Source: Apricaphanius iberus
Lineage: Eukaryota; Chordata; Actinopteri; Cyprinodontiformes; Aphaniidae
Direction of reading: 5' to 3'
Length of the DNA stretch: 64,000 nucleotides
Assembly: GCA_028564705.1 (NCBI GenBank)
Contig: JAPXFQ010000179.1
Coordinates: forward strand, 186,001 to 250,000
Shown here in pieces: positions 9,149 to 19,809 of the stretch. The notes beneath the pieces are model-generated. The model was not told the origin of the DNA and searched no databases. It saw only the letters and a program-made list of their open reading frames with translations. Position 1 is the stretch's first letter. The number at the start of each line of letters is the position of its first letter. The position numbers and the translations under genes are program-made.

Positions 9149-12100
9149 ATGTCTGAGGCTAGTTGGGAATTTCTTGCTGATCACATTCTCGGACCTGAAG
9201 AAATTAAATCCATGTCTGACCATAAGATGCCTAAAGGCATAGACATAAAGGAGGAGCAAGAAAAACAGCAAATGAGTGAGCGAACAGAGGAACCAATCAA
9301 AGAAGAAAATATTGAACTGTGGATCTCTGAAAATGAAGGACAGTTTGTTGTGAAGCAGGAAAGCAACACGTCTCTGCTTTCTCATGATGGACCAGGAGGA
9401 AAGTGGGTTATAGAAACAAAGGAGGAAGTAGAATCTGTACAAACTAAAGAAGAACAAGAAGATCCAGAATCTTTGAAAAATAGGCTTGAAACTGAACCCA
9501 CAAAGATTAAAAAGGAAATGGAACCTGTGAAAATGGAAGATTTCTGTACTGATCAGGAAGAAGAGCAGCTGGTAGTAAAGCAAGAGACTGGAGGAATTAT
9601 GGTCACTCAGTTTAAAGAGACAAACAGCTATGGAACAGAAACAAAAAAGAAACTGCATCACTCTACAAACCATCTTGACACTAAGAACCAACATCATCAA
9701 GAAGGTGACCAGAACGACTCAGGATCAAGAAAATATGAAGATCTGAAGAGACATCAGGACACCAGAAATCACAGGGACAATGAGGAAAATCCAGCAATAG
9801 AAAGACATAGAAAAGATTTGACATTTCAAAGAATGGTCACAACAGAGAAGCATTTTTGTTGTAATTTGTGTGATAAATCTTTCAGACTCAAAGGAGGTTT
9901 GGTTGCTCACAGAAAAACGCACTCAGAAGAAAGGCCTTTTTCTTGTGATTTGTGTGATAAATCTTTCGGTCGCAAAACATATTTGGTTTCTCATAGAAAA
10001 ACTCACTCAGGTGAAAGGCCTTATTCCTGTGATTTGTGCGGTAAATCATTTGCAAGCAAAAAGTCTTTGGTTGATCATGGTAGAATTCACACAGGTGAGA
10101 AGCCTTTTTCTTGTGATTTGTGTGATAAATCTTACAGTGAAAAAAGAAATTTAGTTTCTCACAGAAGAACTCACACAGGGGAGACGCCTTATTCTTGTGA
10201 TTTGTGTGATAAATCTTTTAGAGTCCAAAGTAACTTGGTTCGACACAAAAGAATTCACACAGGTGAGAAGCCTTATTCCTGTGATTTGTGTGATAAATCT
10301 TTTAGAGTCCAAAGTAACTTGGTTTGTCACAGAAGAATTCACACAGGGGAGAAGCCTTATTCCTGTGATTTGTGCAGTAAATCATTTGCAAGCAAAAAAA
10401 CGTTGGTTGATCACCGAATAATTCACACAGGTGAGAAGCCTTTTTCTTGTGATTTGTGTGATAAACCTTTCGGTCGCAAAAAAGATTTGGTTTCTCACAG
10501 AAAAACTCACTCAGGTGAGAGGCCTTATTCCTGTGATTTGTGCGGTAAATCATTTGCAAGCAAAAAATCTTTGGTTGATCACCGAATAATTCACACAGGT
10601 GAGAAGCCTTTTTCTTGTGATTTGTGTGATAAATCTTTCGGTCGCAAAACATATTTGGTTTCTCACAGAAAAACTCACTCAGGTGAGAGGACTTATTCCG
10701 GTGATTTGTGCGGTAAATCATTTGAAAGCGAAAAATCTTTGGTTGATCACAGAAGAACTCACACAGGTGAGAAGGCTTTTTTTGTAATATGTGTGATAAA
10801 TCTTTCCGTCTAAAAAAAAATTTTGTTTCTCACAGAAGGATTCACACTGGTGAGAAGCCTTATTCTTGTGATTCGTGTGATAAATCTTTCAGTGAAAAAA
10901 GAAATTTAGTTTCTCACAGCAGAACTCACACTGGGGAGAAGCCTTATTCTTGTGATTTGTGTGATAAATCTTTTCACGTCAAAAATAGTTTGACTTATCA
11001 CAGAAGAACTCACACTGGGGAGAAGCCTTATTCTTGTGATTTGTGTGATAAATCTTTCAGAGACAAAAGTAGTTTGGTTGGTCACAGAAGAATTCACACG
11101 GATGAGAAGCTTTTTTCTTGTAATTTGTGTGATAAATCTTTCAACTTCAGAAGTAGTTTGGTTTATCACAGAAGAACTCACAAGATTGAGAAGGCTTTTT
11201 CTTGTGATTTCTGTGGTAAATATTTCAGCAACAAAATAGCTTTTGCTGATCACAGAAGAACTCACACGGTTGAGAAGCCTTTTTCTTGTGATTTGTGTGA
11301 TAAATCCTTCAAAAGCAAAAGTAGTTTAGTTGGTCACAGAAGAATTCACACGGGTGAGAAACCTTTTTCTTGTGATTTGTGTGATAAATCCTTCAGACTC
11401 AGACGTAATTTAGTTGGTCACAGAAGAATTCACACAGGTGAGAAGCCTTTTTCTTGTGATTTGTGTGATAAATCCTTCAGACACAAACGTAATTTAATTG
11501 GTCACAGAAGAATTCACACAGGTGAGAAGCCTTTTTCTTGTGATTTGTGTAAAAAATCTTTCAGACTGAGTCGTAGTTTAGTTGGTCACAGAAGATTTCA
11601 CACAGATGAGAAGCCCTATTCATGTAATTTTTGTGATAAATCTTTCAAATATAAAAGCAGTTTAAACAGTCACATAATTATTCACACAGATGAGAAGCTT
11701 TTTTCTTGTGATCTGTGTGATAAATCCTTCGAATCCAAAAATGGTTTGGTTGGTCACAGAACATTTCACACAGGTGAGAGGCCTTTTTCTTGTGATTTGT
11801 GTGATAAATCTTTCAGATTCAAAAGTGGTTTGGTTGGTCACAAAAGAGCTCACACAGGTGAGAGGCCTTTTTCTTGTGACTTGTGTGATAAATCTTTCAG
11901 ACTCAAAAATAATTTGGTTTCTCACAGAACAACCCACACAGGTGTGAGGCCTTTTTCTTGTGATCTCTGTGATAAATCTTTCAGACTCAAAGGTGTTTTG
12001 TCTAAACACAGAAAAACTCACACAGGGAACCAGCGTTATTTTTGTGATGTGTGTGATAATTTCTGCGGAGACAAAAATACTTTCATTTTTCACAGAAGAA

Positions 12101-12180
12101 CTCACATGTCTGAGTTTCCTTATTCTTTTGACCACACATACACTGTGAATGGGTTTGTGGAGTTCAAAACAAAAATGTAA
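9149..12180 (+). CDS. C2H2 zinc-finger protein gene 1, terminal exon, one frameshift
   Basis: Probable nuclear DNA-binding regulator of a fish ZNF family. The ATG lies 15 nt after a splice acceptor and has the same context as gene 2. Residues 1-235 are acidic and finger-free with SUMO-type motifs (IKEE twice, VKQE twice, IKKE, VKME). Finger 1 starts near residue 236. Fingers 1-11 are C-X2-C-X12-H-X3-H with TGEK/SGER linkers. Finger 11 has Gly for its first Cys (SGDLC). A 1-base deletion in the T run 10777-10783 shifts the frame in finger 12, so the first frame stops at 10813. The downstream frame (10789-12180) has 15 further complete fingers and a finger-free tail ending KTKM. This could be a real null allele, a sequencing error in a homopolymer, or a pseudogene. 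About 27 fingers would be unusually many. Confidence 0.85.
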
Positions 12181-12968
12181 TTTATTTCTCCTATATTTCA
12201 TTCTTAAAAATATAATTTGCATCTAGATTTGTCCTTTTATTTACACAGAGAATGTTGTATGCTGATATTTTATTTCTAATGAGCTGTTATTTTTCTAGGG
12301 TTATGAAAAACCTTTTGTAAAGCATAGACGTTCAGCAAAGTTCTCCAAACAAAGCTTTAATTTTAGCAAAAGAAGTGATGTTTTTCATTTTAGATTAACT
12401 TTTTTCATATACATTTTCGACTTCAGTGTCTCAAATTTAAGATATGTATCAAAACCTTTGGCTTCATGTTATGCTATTGTTACCTTTAAGGTTACTGAGT
12501 GTAAAATCTTGCCTCAAATGAGGTTAATGATCACCCAACCAAACTTTTAGAAGACTAAAGCTTCTGAAACATTGAGGCCAAGAAAAAAATCTGTGCCTGA
12601 GGTGCCTTTGAGTTATGTTTTTATGTATCCTCATTTCAGTTTTTACTTTATCTTTATTCCAGCTTTATTGCAATTTTGTTTTTTATCACGTGTTATATGT
12701 TCTGTTTTATGCATTGTTGCTTTTTAGTTTGATGTAAAGCACCCTGAATTACCCCTTTGTTGAAAGTGTGCTATAAAAATCAAATTGTCTTGGTTTGCCT
12801 TGCCTTACCTAATTTTTAATAATACAACTTGTTTACTGTTTGGAATCCTTTGAAAGACTGAAATAATTGGGATTTGATATTTCTTCAAGTCTTTGAAACA
12901 CAGGTTACGTGCCTGGTAGGTTTTGAGGTTTGAAACCATTTCACACCCAGGACAGTGGCAGGATAGGA
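12181..12968 (+). other. 3' flank of ZNF gene 1 with an L2-type tail
   Basis: Homologous to 39221-40880 downstream of gene 2 (shared stretches near GAGTTCAAAACAAAAAT, ATAGATTTGTCC and CTTACCTAATTTTTA), so it belongs to the duplicated unit. It contains an L2-type 3' tail at about 12680-12810 in which the poly(A) signal has become AATCAAA. The genuine 3' end of the transcript cannot be fixed from sequence. Confidence 0.55.
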
Positions 12969-13147
12969 GCTGACTAGATTGTAGGTCTGATAGCGCCACG
13001 CCGGATTTTGGGCGTCCTTAAGTGTTTGAGAAAAAAAGAAATCAGGTTTGCGTGATCTTAAAATTCCCAAGATCTGAAAAGCGCTTTCACTCTAAACCCC
13101 GCCACTGTAGGCCTACTTAAGACAATCCGGTTATAGGGTAGGGACCG
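12969..13147. repeat. Direct repeat, copy 1 (179 bp)
   Basis: About 85 percent similar by eye to 13664-13831. Both begin GCTGACTAGATTGTAGG, share AAAGTGTTTGAGAAAAAAAG or near-identical sequence, and end GGTTATAGGGTAGGGACC. The two copies flank an LTR-like segment. Confidence 0.8.
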
Positions 13148-13663
13148 TGGGGTAGAAATCTGGGTGTCTGAGAGGCCTTGGATGGAGAGAGAGAATTAAA
13201 CTGTCAGCCATATTTGTTCATAGTTTATTTTACGTGCACGGAGGGCCTCCTGCTGAGAACCCTGAAGCTTCAGCACAGATGCATGGGTATATAGTAATCA
13301 GCCACACCCTGTTGAATCAGCTTCTGACCGATCACTACATTATACAGATGATTTCAGACATAATCAAACAGAACAGGAAGCGTCACTTCAGTAGTCAGCA
13401 GTAAACAATCAGGAGATAGTTTCACTGGACAATCAGAACATAGATAACAATAAGGGACACTTTGTATAATGCTGAGAAAGACATTCACAGGAGCTGTCAT
13501 AAGTGTAACACCAGATAATAAGAGTTGTCATAAGTCAAGATGAGATGTTTACATACATTTGGTTCTTGTTTGTACCTTAAAATCAGAACAGCTGTCTTAA
13601 GAGCTGAGTAAGACATTTAAAACTCCTTAATGTCCCAGCATAATAAAGTTTTCCGTCACACCT
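13148..13663 (-). mobile_element. LTR-like segment (possible solo LTR)
   Basis: Read on the minus strand it starts TGTGACGGAAAAC and ends TTTCTACCCCA (TG..CA), with a TATATA motif and an AATAAA near the far end, as in a solo LTR of about 515 bp. No matching target-site duplication was found because the two flanks are the ends of the 12969/13664 direct repeat. Family unknown. Confidence 0.4.
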
Positions 13664-13831
13664 GCTGACTAGATTGTAGGCCTGATGGCACTCTGGCGTA
13701 CTAAAGTGTTTGAGAAAAAAAGAAATCAGGTTTTCGTAATCTTAAAATTCCCAAGATCTGAAAGGGGCTTTCAATCTAAACCCCACCACTGTAGCCCTAC
13801 TTAAGCCAAAACGGTTATAGGGTAGGGACCG
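13664..13831. repeat. Direct repeat, copy 2 (168 bp)
   Basis: Partner of 12969-13147, with small indels relative to it. Confidence 0.8.
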
Positions 13832-13915
13832 GTCATGGGTTTTCAACCAGTCAGATTGATGTAGCAGTACTCCACGTGCAAACGTGTTCTAGGAGGATCT
13901 TTGTTGACATCTTTT

Positions 13916-13927
13916 TGCGCATGCGCG
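13916..13927. promoter_or_regulatory. NRF-1-type palindrome
   Basis: TGCGCATGCGCG matches the NRF-1 consensus exactly and lies in an otherwise AT-rich stretch. A promoter role is an inference: no first exon with a downstream gene could be recognised here. Confidence 0.35.
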
Positions 13928-14148
13928 AGTGGTTGGCTCACAGAAAGCTAACAAAATTTACGGCAGCTAAAGAGAAGCAACGAAGACTTCCAACATGGTT
14001 AGCGGGCAAAATCCCAGATAAATAACCACTTTAACGTTTGAAAACTGGGAGAGCTTTAGAGAGAAACTTAAACTTTATATTTATGGTGAAATAGAAGTTA
14101 TTTAAAGCCCCTTTTAAATATGTGACAGACATTTGTTTGATTCGCCAG

Positions 14149-14713
14149 TGTTGGGTCACACACAGCCATCAGGTGGCGCTAACCTGCCATATAAATACAG
14201 CTGGTATTTGCTGACGAAGGAAGACCCGAGTTTCAGACTGCCGAAAAGGCTGCAAGACTGAATGAGTGGGAGCCAAGTGTGCCGCAGGTCAAGACCCAGT
14301 AGAATTCGCATTTCATTGGCCGCCCAAGAGCCGATAAGAATTACTGTGCTGGAAAGTTAAAAGGTACTGTAAAAGTGGATGCTGGGGGCCGATCGCCATG
14401 CAGCTGGACAGAGCAGCAAGCCAGGAGCTCACTGCAACTAACCAGATCGGAGCCGTTGTTAGCCGCTAGGCTAACGTCGCCTCACCTCCCCCCCACTCCA
14501 TCTCCTCATCGCCACACAGCAACTCGGAGGACCTTAAACGTTCATGAGGTCTGTTTGGGCAGAGGCAATTAGTTAGAATAACTAATTTTAAAGGTTTTCT
14601 CTTTTTGTGTTTAATGTTTAATAAATGTGTTTGAGTCACTCTAAGCGCCCCACGTGCGTTGCAGAGGGCTACCTGAAAGCTGACAAGTTCACGTGATCGT
14701 CCACTTCATAACA
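14149..14713 (+). mobile_element. LTR-like segment
   Basis: Begins TGTTGGGTCACAC and ends CATAACA (inverted ends TGTT/AACA). It contains ATATAAATA at about 14190 and AATAAA at about 14620 in the order expected for an LTR. No target-site duplication is visible, so this could instead be part of a longer degraded element. Confidence 0.35.
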
Positions 14714-17079
14714 AAGGTTGCTAATAACTGTTCAGAGTTCGGTTTAAATAGATTGTTTAAGAACAGAAACTGATCTTATTAACCATGTTTGAAGTTGTTC
14801 TTTTATCAAATACTGGAACTAAACGGTTTACTTCAAAGATCCAGTTCATGAATAGAAGTAATTTCCCAAAGGTTAATTGCTCTGATCCAGATAATTTTTA
14901 ACAAACATCTCTTTATCCAAAGGATGTTATGATTTTTCTCTTGTAATTAGTGAAACTAATTAATCTTTTCCCTCCAGCATCTGCAAATCGAGTTCCTCTT
15001 TTTACATATTCACCTTTTTATGTCTTTTATTTTAACTCATTTATTTTAATCAGTAGTGCTTCTATTACTAGTTTGAGTGTTTAAATGTCATTCTTCCCTT
15101 TGTGTAAATAAATCTTGTACAAAGTAACAGTTGTCATTTCTTTTTCAGCACACACATATTGCAAGGTTTATGACCAATACATGTTAAGAATTCATTCCTT
15201 CAGAATTATGAGACTGATGTAAAAATTTGGCTATTAAAATAGTTCCTGGTAGATCCAGGTGGTGCCCCAAATAACAATTTTCTATAAATTTTTAACTTTA
15301 TTGACTGCCATAAGCAGTCTTTGAATATAAATAGCCAAATATCATAATTTTATTTAAAATCCCCTACACCGGTGTCATGGCTACAAATCAGCCGGGGGAC
15401 ATTTATCCCTATTCCTAAAGGCGAGCTTTCACACATAAGCTTACGTCTTTCAAAAATCTGGAAACCTGAGATTATGTTAATTCATGGGCAGTTGGGCCAT
15501 TCTCTTATGAAACAGAAAGCCGTGTTTGCTAAAAGTGGAGGCCAGAGGAGCAGAAACAGTTATTCGTATCACCTGTGAAGAATTGCAAAGGAGAATTGCA
15601 TAATCGTGACTGCAAAGGTGGGTAAGTCCACATTCATCATTGTCCCTATGTTTTTTTTTTTATGTTTGTTTTTTTATGTATTTATGGAAATATTTTAAAT
15701 TGTCTGACAAATTTAGTAATTCAGTGGCATCTGGTCTCTGGCGCAAAACAAATATCACTGCTTACACGGTTCTTTAAAAAAAAAAAAGTATTGGAAAGAA
15801 ACACGCCTTCATGTTGAAGCTGATTAAATTTGAATCAGGTGCTGATTGCAGTTTGGGACATCTGTATCAGAATGTAAAAACAATAAAACGTAGAATATTT
15901 TAATATATGCAAATCTTACGTTTTTAAAATCTCTAAACTACAAATACATTATCACAATTTGAAATAAATATGCATATTTTTCAGAAAATGAATGTCTCCT
16001 TGTTCATGCCCTTTAGTCAATAGTTAGGATACTAATTAATTCCAAGTTTTGAGTATTATAATTGCCACCTACGGACGTGTTGCTATGGCTTTAGTATCTG
16101 TAGTCTCAGGGTGTTTCTCAATGCCCAGGAACCTCGCCTTGATGCCTTGGTCCCGCCCCAGTTGCCTAGGAGATGCGTCATCAGGGACCGCCAAGGCGTG
16201 TTCCAATGTTCATATGCTAAGGAGGAATCTGTCCTCCGTTGTTAGCCGTTTAGCTAACTGACCAAAGATACATAAGAGGTGCCTTGATGCCTTCTCTCGG
16301 TCAAAGATTTCCCATAATACAGCGCGGTAGGAGCCGGCAGCAGCTACTTTGGGGGTAAATTTCCATTTTAAATGTAAGTCAACAAATTTTAACCATCGGG
16401 CTTATATCTAAAACTTTTATTTTATTTTTTTATTGTTTTTTTTTTAGATCCAAAGCAGTTATATATGGTTGGTTAGTTGCTTAGTAGTTATAGCTTCGGT
16501 GGCTACCAGGTACTAATTCGCTTACACATTTGGTTTAACTGACATATACACAATTTAAAAATCTCCACTCAACCAGAGAGTTATAGGCGTGGAGGATCTG
16601 GGGTAGGTGTTCTCTACATCTTTCCTTTTCCTTCTTATTACCGGAGAAATTCTTAAATAAAATGATGAGAAAAGATTCTGTTACAGTTTAGAGGTTTAAT
16701 GAAACTCAATTTGATCAAGCGAAGGAGGAAAGACATTTACAATGGAACATGTAAAATACTGACCTGTCTCTGCCTAACTATACCAGCCTTTTATTAATTT
16801 AGTTAACCTTACAATTATCAGCTTCATATAGATAAGACACGTCATCAGGGTGAGACTCTGAGACTTTCAGGCGTCTTCTGTTTGATTGGGAAGCCACAAT
16901 CTCGTGTGAAGCCACTTGTAGAGTGTCGTCTCCACGGTAACGCACGATGTAGGAATTTTACTGTTTATTTGACCATGACTTAATGTCTACAGGGTCATTC
17001 AGTGAGACTAATCACAATAATAAGTTACTCAGCAAAATGAATACATTTTCTAAATTTATTGATATAAATCTATAATTAT
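14714..17079. other. No recognisable gene
   Basis: AT-rich sequence with short poly-A/T runs. A GC-richer stretch at 16095-16340 starts GTGTTTCTCAATGCCCAGGA, which resembles the end of a DNA transposon, but I found no matching second end. Nothing codes convincingly on either strand. Confidence 0.5.
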
Positions 17080-17636
17080 TCATATCGATCGATATGACTA
17101 GTCCTTTATCGATATGCCCTTTTTTGATATCGTCCAGCCCCACCAAATCCAGTCTTGTCTGAACTAAAGAAGGCTGTTGGATGACAGACATGAAGAAAAG
17201 TTCAGTTGCCTTCATTTAAATTTTCAAGACTGTGGACGGAGTTGAAAGTCTGTATTATCCAGCAACACCACCAAATCATCCCAGCTCTAGAGAAAAATCT
17301 GCTGGGAAGAATGGGGTAAAATACCAGCTACAGTGTGTGCAAACCTGCTAAAGACCTATAGGAAATGCTTCACTTGTCATTTTTAAAGTTACATTGCAAA
17401 GACATATGAACATTTGTTCAAAATAGTTCGTTTCTGCACCATTATTCCAAAAAAATAATCATACAATATAATATCCTTTACCATCTGTCTCTGAAAGTTA
17501 AAGCATTAAAAATACAGATGCCTATCATGTTTAGGTGAAACAACTTGCACAATTGGTCCCCAAATACTTTTTTGCTCCAGTGTATTAATCCAATCTAATA
17601 ACTACATTAATGTTGTCCTCTTTGTGATTCCCTTAG
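17080..17636 (+). other. Conserved intron upstream of a lost ZNF terminal exon (unit 2)
   Basis: Collinear with 35880-36461 upstream of gene 2, from the TATCGTCCAGCCC MITE-like end through CAGTCTTGTC, CTGTGGACGGAGTTGAAAGT and ATCATACAATAT to the acceptor CCCTTAG at 17630-17636. It shows that a further ZNF copy once stood here. Confidence 0.8.
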
Positions 17637-17672
17637 GTCCTCCACAGCATCATGTCTATTGCTAATTGGTGA
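17637..17672 (+). pseudogene. Decapitated C2H2 ZNF terminal exon
   Basis: After the acceptor the exon begins exactly as in genes 1 and 2, with ATG at 17652-17654 and the codons for MSIANW. A TGA follows at once because the sequence passes into a Tc1 relic at about 17670. The whole zinc-finger array and the spacer to the next unit are missing. The first six residues match gene 2 (MSIANL) best. Confidence 0.8.
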
Positions 17673-18387
17673 TGACATGATGGGTACATGCTCTCATTCT
17701 GGTTACACCAAATTTTGACTCTACCATTTGAATGTCTCAACAGAAATTGAGACTCATCAGACCAGGCAACATTTTTCCAGTCTTCAACTGTCCAATTTTG
17801 GTGAGCTCGTGCAAATTGTAGCCGGTTTTTCCTATTTTTAGTGGAGGTGAGTGGTACCCGGTGGGGTCTTCTGCTGTTGTAGCCCATCCGCCTCAAGGTT
17901 GTGCGTGTTGTGGCTTCACAAACGCTTTGCTGCATTCCTCGGTTGTAACGAATGGTTATTTCAGTAAAAGTTGCTCTTCTATCAGCTTGAATCAGTCGGC
18001 CAATTCTCCTCTGACCTCTAGCATCAACAAGGCGTTTTCGCCCTACAGGATTGCCGCATACTGGTTGTTTTTCCCTTTTCCACACCATTCTCTGTGTGGC
18101 AGGGATAGGTTTGGTCATGTGATCACATCACATGACAGGCTATAAAGGAAGGAGCTACACATGCCCGCTTCCTCTTCCTGAGCAGGCCTGTGCATATGTG
18201 GCTTCCTGGGTCCTAACAGTGCAGTTTGCATTTTTTAAGTTTCCCTTTCAGTTTGGACTTCAGGAGATTGTCTTGACCAGGACCACACCCCTCAATGCAT
18301 TAAAGCAACTGCTATGTGATTGGCTGATTAGATAATTGTATTAAGGAGAAATTGAACAGGTGTTCCTAATAATCGTTTAGGTGAGTG
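17670..18387 (-). mobile_element. Tc1-like transposon, N-terminal half of transposase and one TIR
   Basis: Minus-strand translation gives the HTH region and first catalytic segment of a Tc1 transposase: RRIGRLIQADRRATFTEI, TTRTTLRRMGYNSRRPHR and KNVAWSDESQFLL (first Asp of the DDE triad). It ends after the ESMYPSC segment, so the second and third catalytic residues are absent. The right end CCTAATAATCGTTTAGGTG followed by AGTG and TA matches the TACACTCACC-type terminus of fish Tc1 elements. The other end has been lost together with the ZNF exon. Confidence 0.85.
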
Positions 18388-18389
18388 TA

Positions 18390-19264
18390 TTTACAAATGC
18401 ATATCTTGAATATGTAAATAAACTACAAGGAGCACCCCATCCCCCACTTGCACACCACGCATGTTTGTAGTGGAACCAAACCGAACTATTCTGAATGCGC
18501 TGATACTGGAATACAGAGAATCTGATCAGGGAACTAGTTGATACTGCGGAGGAAGCTACAAATGTCTGTTTTCCTTACAGTTCTAATTGCTTAGTTTATT
18601 GCTGATTTTGTTTTTGTGTGAGAAACTGAGAAAACGAGAGCATTCATAATAAAATTATACCAGCACTTTTTAAACTGAAGCGGTTGCTCTAACCCTTTCC
18701 CAGTAATATTTCTTTATAGGTAATTTGTTTACAGAGGAATGCTGAGCGAAAGAAAGATAATTCAAATGACTGTTTATATACGATTTGTGTCAGAGAAAAG
18801 GCTGAAACAACCTCATTAATTTATTTACATTTTTTAATGACAGATGTCGGTATGATGCTTTTTTAGTTAAGATAGAAAGATGATGGTTGTGTTGTGGACG
18901 TGGGTCAACGAAAGAAGTGATGGTTTTCGTCGCTGGAGATTCTATTTCTGAATTGTAAATGTATAAAAAAATAAAAAAAATAATTTTATAAAGAGTAGCA
19001 AGACTACTGAATGCTAAAATAACACAAAAAATTGTTTTATTCATCTTTTAGATGAATTCACTAGTTTAACATTCTTTTCTGCACTGTTACTCAGATTTAC
19101 TAATATTCCTCACTAGTGATGAGAATCCCTGTTCTTATGGCTCGGGTCACTAAACCATCAACTGTCTCTTTCAGTTCCCCAGTAATTCCACATTTTTTCT
19201 TAACTTAGTTTAGTAAATCTAGTTAATTTATCATCACAAAGATTGTAAAATTATTTGCTAATAT
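18390..19264 (+). other. 5' part of ZNF unit 3 (exon 1 missing), up to the LINE insertion
   Basis: Collinear with 44440-45110 and 28600-29120: GTTTGTAGTGGAAC, CGAACTATTCTGAATG, ATACAGAGAATCTGATCAG and TTGATACTGCGGAGGAAGC recur. The exon-1 block present at 44560-44789 is absent: sequence jumps from the GTTTGTAGTGGAAC part to the intron part at CCGAACTATTC. The unit continues on the far side of the LINE at 24070. Confidence 0.7.
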
Positions 19265-19809
19265 GGAACAATAGGTTCGCCCCGCTCAGCGACGCACCCG
19301 CCGAGCAGGAGAGGCCGAGTCTTGTAATTGGCAGCTCCATAGTTAGGAATGTGGCTCCAGAGACACGAAAGACCACCGTCAAATGCCTTCCAGGGGCCAG
19401 GGCTGCGGACATTAGGTCCCATCTGAAGCTTTTGGCCAAGGACAAACGGCGGTATAGCAGGATCGTTATCCATGCTGGTGGCAACGACACCCGGCGACGG
19501 CAGTCGGAGGTCACTAAAATTAGCGTAGCTTCGGTGTGTAGGGCTGCCAAAAAGATGTCTGACTCTGTAATTTTTTCTGGTCCCCTGCCTGATCGTACTA
19601 GCGATGACATGTACAGCCGTATGCTTTCGTTCCACCTTTGGTTGTCAAGGTGGTGTCCAGAAAACGATGTGGGCTACATTGATAACTGGGGGGCCTTCTG
19701 GGGAAAACCTGGACTGTTACGTAGAGACGGCATCCATCCCACCGAGGACGGAGCTTCGCTTCTTTCCAGGAACATTGATAGGGTTATCTCTAGTTCCCCA
19801 AAGCCGTGA
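19255..19809 (+). CDS. LINE ORF1 protein, SGNH-hydrolase (esterase) domain, 5'-truncated
   Basis: 184 codons, open at the 5' end because the element is truncated. The first four codons are flanking DNA, and LINE sequence begins at about NNRFAPL. SGNH blocks are visible: GSS at residues 26-28 (nucleophile Ser), GGND at 75-78, and DGIH at 158-161 (catalytic Asp/His). Esterase ORF1 proteins are known from L2/CR1 LINEs, where they take part in RNP formation. The usual N-terminal coiled-coil is missing here. It stops at TGA 19807-19809, in frame with ORF2. A host esterase is unlikely given the adjoining ORF2. Confidence 0.85.
   Translation: MLIWNNRFAPLSDAPAEQERPSLVIGSSIVRNVAPETRKTTVKCLPGARAADIRSHLKLLAKDKRRYSRIVIHAGGNDTRRRQSEVTKISVASVCRAAKKMSDSVIFSGPLPDRTSDDMYSRMLSFHLWLSRWCPENDVGYIDNWGAFWGKPGLLRRDGIHPTEDGASLLSRNIDRVISSSPKP
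19259..19264. repeat. Target-site duplication, left (TAATAT)
   Basis: TAATAT also occurs at 24064-24069, just after the LINE tail. Unit 5 has one related uninterrupted sequence near 49270-49290, so the empty site is visible in the paralogue. Confidence 0.55.

Noticed and set aside
10906..12222. Long open frames on the minus strand and in a second plus frame across the zinc-finger arrays (also 37191-38534 and 60093-60581)
   Set aside because: The 84-bp finger repeat lacks stops in other frames by composition. The translations are repeats without known domains and overlap the real fingers exactly.
14375..14572. A small Pro/Ser/Arg-rich protein
   Set aside because: It lies within the LTR-like segment 14149-14713, has no conserved motif, and its length is within chance for a GC-richer stretch.
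19255..19809. A host SGNH esterase gene
   Set aside because: It lies directly before a LINE ORF2 in the same frame, and a decayed copy of the same domain accompanies other LINEs (4283-4785).
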